Source: Casp-actino8 sp965659595 (GTDB lineage Bacteria > Actinomycetota > Acidimicrobiia > Acidimicrobiales > Ilumatobacteraceae). Taken from it: a stretch of DNA of 64,000 nucleotides. The position numbers and the translations under genes are program-made. The notes under the pieces were generated by a model. The model worked only from the letters and a program-made list of their open reading frames with translations, did no database searches and was not told the DNA's origin. Below are positions 58,735-64,000 of the stretch, in pieces (the stretch's first letter is position 1; every line of letters starts with the position of its first letter). The stretch spans positions 1-64,000 of the forward strand of contig CBFHWN010000003.1 in NCBI GenBank assembly GCA_965659595.1. The letters are read 5' to 3'.

Positions 58735-58749
58735 GTGCAATCGTTGACT

Positions 58750-59382
58750 TCAACTCACGAGTGAGTTGATGCGGGCCACCAACACGTCGAGCGCTCGGTC
58801 GTTGTGTCCGCCTTCGGGAATGATCACGTCCGCGTGTCGCTTGGTGGGCTCGATGAACTGTAGATGACTCGGTCGCACCGTGGTCATGTATTGACTCATG
58901 ATGCTTTCGGGCGTGCGACCCCGATCACGGACGTCGCGTTCGAGACGGCGGATCAGACGAACATCGGCATCGGTGTCGACGAAGATTCGCAGATCGAAGA
59001 GATCACGAAGCCGCTCTTCGTACAGAGCAAGGATTCCTTCGAACACGACGATGCGCGTCGGTTCAACTCTGATGACGTCGGCGGCACGTGTGTGATTGGG
59101 GTAGTCGTACACTGGGACGTCGACGCCGCGACCAGTCAGAAGAGTGCTCAACTGGTCGAAGTTGAGGTTCCAGTCGAAGGCATCAGGATGGTCGTAATTG
59201 GCCTTGGTCCGCTCGTCGAAGGGCTGGTGCGCACGATCGATGTAGTAGGCGTCCTGCTTGATGAGCGCGAGGTGGTCGGAACCCACGAGTTCGACGAGGC
59301 GCTCGGTGACCGTCGTCTTGCCCGAACACGTACCCCCGGCGACGCCGATCAAAAAGGGGCGAACCGCGTCTTGCCTGCTCAT
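58750..59382 (-). CDS. udk: Uridine kinase
   Basis: This 210-residue kinase phosphorylates uridine and cytidine in salvage. The P-loop is GVAGGTCSGKTT, with QDAYY and FEGILALYEERLRDLFDLRIFVDTD. The length is typical. ATG 59382 has TACTGT 7 nt upstream. Codons at its 3' end form a CAACTCAC/GTGAGTTG inverted repeat close to tRNA-Thr. Confidence 0.93.
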   Translation of the reverse strand: MSRQDAVRPFLIGVAGGTCSGKTTVTERLVELVGSDHLALIKQDAYYIDRAHQPFDERTKANYDHPDAFDWNLNFDQLSTLLTGRGVDVPVYDYPNHTRAADVIRVEPTRIVVFEGILALYEERLRDLFDLRIFVDTDADVRLIRRLERDVRDRGRTPESIMSQYMTTVRPSHLQFIEPTKRHADVIIPEGGHNDRALDVLVARINSLVS

Positions 59383-59389
59383 CGACTCG

Positions 59390-59395
59390 ACAGTA
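59390..59395 (-). promoter_or_regulatory. -10 element of a leaderless promoter (udk)
   Basis: TACTGT on the minus strand lies 7 nt before ATG 59382. Confidence 0.55.
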
Positions 59396-59430
59396 CTGGC
59401 CCGGCAAAGAAGGGGACATGTCCAGGGTGC

Positions 59431-59459
59431 TTGTCATCGGGGTCCGAAACGGGCAGGCT
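59431..59459 (+). promoter_or_regulatory. Promoter of the DUF3263/LytR_C pair
   Basis: TTGTCA (59431-59436) is separated by 17 bp from CAGGCT (59454-59459), which lies 6 nt before ATG 59466. The -10 is atypical in its first base. Confidence 0.4.
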
Positions 59460-59465
59460 TGACGA

Positions 59466-59726
59466 ATGGCCCTGACCGAACGAGAGAAGGCAATCCTCGA
59501 TTTCGAAAGGGGCTGGTGGACCGAAGACGGGGTCAAGGACCAGATGTTGCGGGAGCGGTTCCAGTGCTCCTCCGACGAGTATTACGGTGAACTCAACCGA
59601 CTTCTCGACAGCTTGGAGGCCCTGGCCTACGACCCGCTCGTGGTCCGTCGTCTGCAGCGGGCTCGGGAACGTCGGCGTCGGATGCGACTCGATGGAAACA
59701 CCGAGTCGGGAGGTGTACAGGCATGA
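59466..59726 (+). CDS. DUF3263 protein
   Basis: This 86-residue helical protein is a DUF3263 member (LTEREKAILDFERGWW, RFQCSSDEYYGELNRLLD). The family is a small actinobacterial group with a helix-turn-helix-like core and unknown function. It overlaps the LytR_C gene by ATGA, a pairing I know from other actinobacteria. Confidence 0.82.
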   Translation: MALTEREKAILDFERGWWTEDGVKDQMLRERFQCSSDEYYGELNRLLDSLEALAYDPLVVRRLQRARERRRRMRLDGNTESGGVQA

Positions 59727-60343
59727 GTGACGAACAGCCCACCGGATCACGGACGGCTCGGCCCGGTCAGCGTCAAGGTGGCGTGGGTGTGTCGACCACC
59801 CTCGGCATCATCGTGGCGGCCATCGCCGTTCTGCTCGGATTCCTCATCCTGCGCGACATCAACCGCGATCGTGACGGTGGTGTCGCCACCGGTCCGGTCG
59901 AGACGCAACCTGCGTCCACCGACGAGGTGCCCACCGATTCCACCGACGTCGTCGTCTCGACCACGACATTGCCGCGTACCGGATACAAAGTTCTCGTCGC
60001 CAATGCCTCGGGTGTGTCGGGTAGTGCCGGTCAGATGAGCACGGCGTTGCAGGCCGAGGGATTCATCGTGCAGCAGCCGGCCACCAACGCCGCCGAGACC
60101 GTCGGGAAGCAGACGGTGACCGTCGTGTATTACGTGCCCGGTTTCGAATCGGGTGCGGCCGCGGTGTCGCAGGTGCTCGGCGGTGTGGCCTCTCAGCCCG
60201 TCGCCACTCCTCCTCCGGTCGAACCAGGTGACCTCGGCGAAGCCACCGTGCTCGTGATGCTCGGTACCGACTTGGCCGGCAAGTTGTTGCCGGGTGCGTT
60301 GCCCACGGCCGATCCGGCCGTCACCGAGACGACGGCGGGCTGA
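59723..60343 (+). CDS. LytR C-terminal domain membrane protein
   Basis: This 206-residue protein has a short cytoplasmic stretch, one transmembrane segment (about residues 24-44) and a Thr/Ser linker. An extracytoplasmic LytR_C domain follows (TGYKVLVANASGVSGSAGQ, GKQTVTVVYYVPGFE), then a Pro/Thr-rich end. It is thought to work at the cell wall. Its 3' end overlaps the convergent glycerate kinase by 23 bp. Confidence 0.82.
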   Translation: MSDEQPTGSRTARPGQRQGGVGVSTTLGIIVAAIAVLLGFLILRDINRDRDGGVATGPVETQPASTDEVPTDSTDVVVSTTTLPRTGYKVLVANASGVSGSAGQMSTALQAEGFIVQQPATNAAETVGKQTVTVVYYVPGFESGAAAVSQVLGGVASQPVATPPPVEPGDLGEATVLVMLGTDLAGKLLPGALPTADPAVTETTAG

Positions 60344-61346
60344 CTTTTCGCAACAGGTCGAGGGCAGTCTGTTCGATGCACCACAAGGGTTCGTTCATGG
60401 CGCGTTCTTCGCCGAATGCGTCGACGAGTGAGGTCACACCGGCCGAGATGTGCGCGAATTCTTCGGCATCGTTCGCACTCGGATCGATACGTCCGCAGAT
60501 CACGCCGACCGGAAGATCTGAGGTGTGCGCGAGATCGACGACTCCTCCCACCACCTTGCCTTCGAAGCTCGTGACGTCGAGTTGACCCTCTCCGGTGATC
60601 ACCAGTTCGGCTTCACGTAGGTGATCGTGGAGTCCGACCTCGTCGGCCACCATGTCGAAGCCCGGGATGAGGGTCGCCCCGAGCGCAAGTAGCCCGCCGG
60701 CGAGCCCACCGGCGGCTCCGGCTCCCTCCATCCGTGACACGTCGACACTGTGAGTCTCCTTGTAGAGCTGCACGAGTCGTTCGAGTCGGGACTCGAGAAG
60801 TCGGATCTGACGCGCGGTCGCACCTTTCTGTGGTCCGAACTCGCGCGGTGCGTCGAGAAAGCGCGTTTCCACGTCGCAAGCGACGAGAAACTCCACACCC
60901 CGTAGTCGCGCCGGAGCGTGGATGGCGCGGATGGCGCCGAGTCCGCCGTCGGTCGTGGCCGATCCGCCGAGGCACACGATGATGCGTTCGGCTCCGAGAT
61001 CGAGTGCCTTGTCGATCAGTTCGCCGGTACCGGTGGTCGACGCGGCGACGGGATCGTTGTGCTCGGGTCCGCCGACGATTGTGAGTCCTGATGCGCGGGC
61101 CATCTCGATGACAGCGGTGCCGCGATGAAAGCGCCATTCGGCTTCCACCGGATCGCCGAGGGGTCCAGTCACCGTCGAGGTTCGGTTGGGCCCGCCGAGT
61201 GCGTCGAGAGTTCCTTCTCCTCCGTCGGCGAGCGGAACCTCGGTGCAGTCGTGACCGAGCTCCCAACAGGCGTGGCCGATCGCTTGGGCGACGGCGGCGG
61301 CCGTGGCTGTCCCCTTGAACTTGTCGACGGCGGCCACCACGCGCAT
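60321..61346 (-). CDS. glxK: Glycerate kinase
   Basis: This 341-residue kinase phosphorylates D-glycerate. It has the family features DKFKGTATAAAVAQAI at the N-terminus, CLGGSATTDGGLG near residue 125, and the C-terminal ELVITGEGQLDVTSFEGKV block. The promoter is shared with the divergent small lipoprotein gene. Confidence 0.92.
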   Translation of the reverse strand: MRVVAAVDKFKGTATAAAVAQAIGHACWELGHDCTEVPLADGGEGTLDALGGPNRTSTVTGPLGDPVEAEWRFHRGTAVIEMARASGLTIVGGPEHNDPVAASTTGTGELIDKALDLGAERIIVCLGGSATTDGGLGAIRAIHAPARLRGVEFLVACDVETRFLDAPREFGPQKGATARQIRLLESRLERLVQLYKETHSVDVSRMEGAGAAGGLAGGLLALGATLIPGFDMVADEVGLHDHLREAELVITGEGQLDVTSFEGKVVGGVVDLAHTSDLPVGVICGRIDPSANDAEEFAHISAGVTSLVDAFGEERAMNEPLWCIEQTALDLLRKVSPPSSR

Positions 61347-61370
61347 TCCGTCAGTCTGTCGTGGGTGCGA

Positions 61371-61377
61371 TAAATTA
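61371..61377. promoter_or_regulatory. Symmetric TAAATTA promoter core
   Basis: TAAATT reads forward at 61371-61376 and TAATTT reads on the minus strand over 61377-61372. It could serve the lipoprotein gene (GTG 61420, with GGAGGG ribosome-binding site) and glycerate kinase (ATG 61346). Confidence 0.45.
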
Positions 61378-61419
61378 CGTCTGGTTTCGTCGTGAGCGAC
61401 TGGTGCTGGAGGGCTTGAC

Positions 61420-61749
61420 GTGAAGGATCACATTCGATTTGTCGTGGGTGCCGGAGCCGCGCTGGCTCTGTTGGCAGGAGTGTCGGCATGCGGCGGAGGT
61501 GACTCTGAACCGAGTGGCGACCAAGTGGCTGCTGCTGAGGCCTACATTCGCCTGTATTCGCCGTCGAATCCCGACTGTGTGCTGAAGGAGCACAAGAAGG
61601 TCGACGACGAGATGGCGTCGCTTCTCTTGCAGGCGTACGAGGCCTACGAGACGTATGACTACGACGCAGAGGACGCGGCGTACACCGCCATTGGTGACGA
61701 CGACATGCGCGAACTCACCGGCGCCCTCAACAAGTGCGCCTTGGGCTGA
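61420..61749 (+). CDS. Small lipoprotein of unknown function
   Basis: This 109-residue protein has a signal peptide with lipobox (GVSACGG) followed by a Tyr/Glu/Asp-rich helical domain (AYEAYETYDYDAEDAAY). I do not recognise it. GTG 61420 has GGAGGG six bases upstream, so unlike many neighbours it has a normal leader. Confidence 0.7.
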   Translation: MKDHIRFVVGAGAALALLAGVSACGGGDSEPSGDQVAAAEAYIRLYSPSNPDCVLKEHKKVDDEMASLLLQAYEAYETYDYDAEDAAYTAIGDDDMRELTGALNKCALG

Positions 61750-61784
61750 CCGCCCTCGGGGTGGAGAAAACCTGACTCACTCGG

Positions 61785-61790
61785 TAGGGT
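61785..61790 (+). promoter_or_regulatory. -10 element of a leaderless promoter (cysO)
   Basis: TAGGGT lies 7 nt before ATG 61798. Confidence 0.55.
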
Positions 61791-61797
61791 TTCGGTC

Positions 61798-62073
61798 ATG
61801 TCCGTGACCGTGCGCATCCCCACCACCCTTCGTCCGTTGTCGGGCGGCAACTCGACCGTCGAGGTCGATGGCAGCACCTTGCGTGAGGTCCTCGACGCTC
61901 TCGATGCGGCTCACCCCGGTTTTCGTGATCGTTTGTTCGACGACGAGGGGAAGCAGCGCCGTTTCGTCAACCTGTTCGTGGCCGATGACGACGTGCGCTA
62001 CCTGCAGGGAATGGACACCCCGGTGCCCGACGGTGAGACCGTGAGCATCATCCCAGCCGTCGCCGGCGGCTGA
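61798..62073 (+). CDS. cysO: CysO-like ubiquitin-fold sulfur carrier protein
   Basis: This 91-residue MoaD/ThiS-family protein ends in the di-Gly tail (AVAGG) needed for thiocarboxylation. The similarity to mycobacterial CysO is strong: VTVRIPTTLRPLSGG and the FVNLFVADDDVRYLQG block. CysO feeds sulfide to CysM for cysteine. The partners cysM and mec are absent next to it, so a different role such as for molybdopterin is possible. Confidence 0.82.
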   Translation: MSVTVRIPTTLRPLSGGNSTVEVDGSTLREVLDALDAAHPGFRDRLFDDEGKQRRFVNLFVADDDVRYLQGMDTPVPDGETVSIIPAVAGG

Positions 62074-62093
62074 CGTCCCAACACACTTCCGCC

Positions 62094-62140
62094 CACTCTG
62101 AAGCGCAGTACTCGCGTAGCGGGCACAGCGCTTCAGAGTG
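62094..62140. terminator. Strong 13-bp stem hairpin between convergent genes
   Basis: CACTCTGAAGCGC (62094-62106) pairs perfectly with GCGCTTCAGAGTG (62128-62140) across a 21-nt loop. It lies in the gap between cysO and the convergent FAD gene and can terminate both. There is no T-tract. Confidence 0.5.
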
Positions 62141-62159
62141 CGCGAATTTCGTCGGGGGG

Positions 62160-63626
62160 TCAGGCGGGGAGGAGGGTGAGGAACTCGGCGCGCTTCCTCG
62201 GCCCCATCGGGACCTCGGGCGGGCGGTTCTCTCGGTCCTGCCACACGGCGAACACCCGGTTCATCACCTCGGGATCCTTCACCAGCGCATCGGGCGCGCT
62301 CAGCAGGTTGAGATTGCGCATGAACGCCCGCAAAACAACGGCATCACTGCGCAACGCTGGCAGCAATCCTTCGCGCATCACCGATCGCATCATCGTCTTC
62401 GGATCGGAGTTGTCGCCGTCGGGATCGTCGCCACGCAGCAGAGCCGACGCCACTCGTTGCGCCTCGGCGTCCTGCTCGACGCCCGAGCGATACCACGGCA
62501 CGATCTCACGCGAGATCGCGGCGTCGTAGTCGACGGCGAGATCGACCAGCTCCTCTGACGACAGCCCCGACACCTTCCTGAGCGACTCGCACATCAGGTG
62601 CGCACCCCAGTAACCGATCGAGCAACCGCGCCCATATAGCGGATTCGTACAGATCACCGCATCGCCCACCGGCAACATGCCGAGCACCAGTGGCTTGCCG
62701 TCGACTACGTACTCACGATGACGGTTCAGCAACCCGGCCATCACGAACACACCGTCGGTGATCGGCTCGGCCCGTCCGTCCAGATACGGCGCAGTTGCGA
62801 CGAGTTGGCGCGCCGCCTCGTCGAACACCTGGGGGTCGGCCAGGCGACCACGCAATTCGGAGTCGTCGGTCGGTGTGGCGAGGGTGATTGAGAAGGTGCG
62901 GTTGTCACCCACGAACACGCCGTACTTGATGTAGCCGAGGTCGCCCCCGATCGGACCGCTGCGCGGTGGGTATTCAGCCCCCGCCTTCAGTCGGTAGAAA
63001 CGCGATGCGTAGACGATGCCGGTGTCCTCGACGAACTCGGGGACCGGACCCACGCCGATGTCAGCGAGCCATTCGGGGAGGACCGATCGGCGCCCACCGG
63101 CGACCACGACCAGATCGGCCCGTCGCTCGGAGCCGTCCTCAAGACGGACGCCGACGACGCGCTCGAGACCGGTCTCCGAGTCGGTCTCGTGCAGGAGGCC
63201 GTTCACTCCGACACCGACCTGGAACTTCACGCGTCCCTCGTCGAGAACGACCCGGCGCAGCACCCACTCGAAGGTCGTGCGCCGACAGGTGAGCATCGTG
63301 AGCTCGTCGTCACCCAATTCGGGTTCGTAGTTGGTCATGGTGGGGGGTAGATCGTCACCGAAGCGCAGTTCGGTCGCTCCGGCCTCGTAGAGGTGGGCCA
63401 CGACATCGGGCTCATTGGCCTTCAGGAGGGTCACCAATCGGGCCAAAAAGGCATGGCTATGGCGCACCTGGGGAGCTCCTCGACGGTCCCAGAAGAAGGC
63501 CTCGTCGGGGGAGTCGGGCATGGGGGTGTCGTCCCGTTCGACGACCGTGACCTGGTGTCCGGCCCGACTCATCTTGAGTGCGGTCGAGAGCCCCGAGACC
63601 CCACCGCCCACCACCACGATGTTCAT
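62160..63626 (-). CDS. FAD-dependent oxidoreductase (monooxygenase/halogenase-like)
   Basis: This 488-residue flavoprotein has the FAD loop VVVGGGVSGLSTAL at the N-terminus and a second FAD motif VGDAVICTNPLYGRGCSIGYWG near residue 330. It resembles the FAD-dependent oxidoreductases of the UbiH/geranylgeranyl-reductase group. The substrate is unknown. ATG 63626 has TACGCT 8 nt upstream. Confidence 0.85.
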   Translation of the reverse strand: MNIVVVGGGVSGLSTALKMSRAGHQVTVVERDDTPMPDSPDEAFFWDRRGAPQVRHSHAFLARLVTLLKANEPDVVAHLYEAGATELRFGDDLPPTMTNYEPELGDDELTMLTCRRTTFEWVLRRVVLDEGRVKFQVGVGVNGLLHETDSETGLERVVGVRLEDGSERRADLVVVAGGRRSVLPEWLADIGVGPVPEFVEDTGIVYASRFYRLKAGAEYPPRSGPIGGDLGYIKYGVFVGDNRTFSITLATPTDDSELRGRLADPQVFDEAARQLVATAPYLDGRAEPITDGVFVMAGLLNRHREYVVDGKPLVLGMLPVGDAVICTNPLYGRGCSIGYWGAHLMCESLRKVSGLSSEELVDLAVDYDAAISREIVPWYRSGVEQDAEAQRVASALLRGDDPDGDNSDPKTMMRSVMREGLLPALRSDAVVLRAFMRNLNLLSAPDALVKDPEVMNRVFAVWQDRENRPPEVPMGPRKRAEFLTLLPA

Positions 63627-63634
63627 GAAACCCG

Positions 63635-63640
63635 AGCGTA
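63635..63640 (-). promoter_or_regulatory. -10 element, near-leaderless promoter (FAD oxidoreductase)
   Basis: TACGCT on the minus strand lies 8 nt before ATG 63626. Confidence 0.45.
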
Positions 63641-63698
63641 GAGGGCGGGAGATTCGGGATCGGAGTCGGACCGGACCCTCGGGACCTCGGCTGACCGG

Positions 63699-63727
63699 TT
63701 GTCGCTTAGCACTCGGCTCAATAGAGT
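63699..63727 (+). promoter_or_regulatory. Promoter of groEL
   Basis: TTGTCG (63699-63704) and TAGAGT (63722-63727) have an ideal 17-bp spacing. The start point should be near 63734, giving a leader of about 100 nt. Confidence 0.6.
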
Positions 63728-63732
63728 GCTAG
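63706..63732. promoter_or_regulatory. CIRCE element 1 (HrcA operator)
   Basis: TTAGCACTC-N9-GAGTGCTAG matches the CIRCE consensus in 17 of 18 arm positions. It overlaps the -10 of the groEL promoter, so HrcA binding would block it. Confidence 0.9.
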
Positions 63733-63755
63733 CACTCGCGAGAGTCGAGTGCGAA
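63729..63755. promoter_or_regulatory. CIRCE element 2 (partial, overlapping element 1)
   Basis: CTAGCACTC-N9-GAGTGCGAA has a near-consensus left arm and GAGTGC in the right arm. It shares the last four bases of element 1. Confidence 0.6.
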
Positions 63756-63833
63756 CGGTTCGCCGGCCACCCCCCGGCCGGTCGAATCGGCCCACTTGCA
63801 CTGCTCACACATCTCCGACGAAAGGGAAACACG

Positions 63834-64000
63834 ATGGCGAAGATGATTGCGTTCGACGAAGAGGCTCGCCGTGGTCTCGAAGCTGGCATGAACAAGTTGG
63901 CCGACGCGGTGCGCGTCACGCTCGGACCCAAGGGCCGCAACGTGGTGCTCGACAAGAAGTGGGGCGCCCCCACGATCACCAACGACGGTGTGTCGATCGC
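63834..64000 (+). CDS. groEL: Chaperonin GroEL, 3' partial
   Basis: The first 55 residues are those of GroEL (MAKMIAFDEEARRGLEAGMN, VTLGPKGRNVVL, GAPTITNDGVSI), continuing past the window end. It is preceded by AAAGGG as ribosome-binding site and by tandem CIRCE operators. No groES lies upstream, so this is a groEL gene expressed without adjacent groES, as is common for one groEL copy in actinobacteria. Confidence 0.95.
   Translation, partial: MAKMIAFDEEARRGLEAGMNKLADAVRVTLGPKGRNVVLDKKWGAPTITNDGVSI

Noticed and set aside
58751..58768. CAACTCAC/GTGAGTTG inverted repeat near tRNA-Thr
   Set aside because: It lies within the udk coding end and has only a 2-nt centre, so it is weak evidence for a terminator and was not listed separately.
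62094..62140. Hairpin as part of a CRISPR array or mobile-element end
   Set aside because: It occurs as a single unit with no spaced repeats, no transposase and no target-site duplication.

Overview
The window is a gene-dense, GC-rich piece of an actinobacterial chromosome. Actinobacterial marks include frequent GTG starts, a CysO-like sulfur carrier, an EtfD-type Fe-S oxidoreductase, a DUF3263/LytR_C gene pair, a DUF2510 protein, and many genes whose -10 hexamer (TANNNT) lies only 6-9 nt before the start codon. The overall look suggests Acidimicrobiia (Ilumatobacter-like), but this is an inference from gene style. A run of ten Ns at 22693-22702 inside a gene shows that the sequence is a scaffolded assembly. 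No rRNA, CRISPR array, insertion sequence or prophage was found. Three tRNA genes are present (Gly-CCC, Lys-TTT, Thr-TGT).

Layout. 1-5155: end of a GluQ-type synthetase, a 2OG-Fe(II) oxygenase, an L,D-transpeptidase and a LacZ-type beta-galactosidase. 5091-10424 (minus strand): a metallo-beta-lactamase/Rieske fusion, a DUF2510 protein, and an ABC exporter whose permease is in one reading frame with a rhodanese. 10435-17630: DsbB plus TlpA-like thioredoxin, MazG, M14 carboxypeptidase, exonuclease VII (xseAB), polyprenyl diphosphate synthase, a LysM lipoprotein and a second 2OG-Fe(II) oxygenase. 17634-21238 (minus strand): ethylmalonyl-CoA mutase, aat and 3-hydroxyacyl-CoA dehydrogenase. 21359-27922: an S51-like peptidase, a gap-split Gfo/Idh oxidoreductase, cyclophilin, then lysC-methyltransferase-asd and gpmA. 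28033-35894: a cyclic-nucleotide-binding protein, etfD, engB, dcd, tRNA-Gly abutting kynureninase, Nudix, DoxX, hemolysin III and enoyl-CoA hydratase. 35963-40640: hemerythrin and a heme-uptake island (surface protein, HmuTUV, lipoprotein). 40671-45049 (minus strand): OafA-like acyltransferase and cytochrome bd oxidase. 45118-48808: a DUF2071 protein and an arsenate-resistance operon (ArsR-ArsC fusion, GAPDH, ArsJ). 48872-56507: tRNA-Lys, glyoxalase-like protein, DEAD-box helicase, enoyl-CoA hydratase, copZ-copA, a sigma-region-4-like protein, dienelactone hydrolase and a Crp regulator. 56537-64000: ispD-ispF-rlmB, tRNA-Thr, udk, DUF3263/LytR_C, glycerate kinase, a small lipoprotein, cysO, an FAD oxidoreductase and the start of groEL under tandem CIRCE operators.

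How the genes fit together. The gene set suggests an aerobic heterotroph that oxidises acyl-CoAs (two enoyl-CoA hydratases, hydroxyacyl-CoA dehydrogenase, EtfD feeding electrons to quinone, ethylmalonyl-CoA mutase) and respires partly through cytochrome bd. It takes up heme, makes isoprenoids by the MEP route, and handles arsenate and copper. Regulation appears to be simple at many loci, with very short intergenic regions, leaderless transcripts and back-to-back promoters. The most unusual points are the 2-nt junction between tRNA-Gly and kynureninase, the systematic leaderless architecture, the ArsR-ArsC fusion heading a GAPDH-ArsJ operon, and two uncommon fusions (MBL-Rieske and rhodanese-ABC permease).
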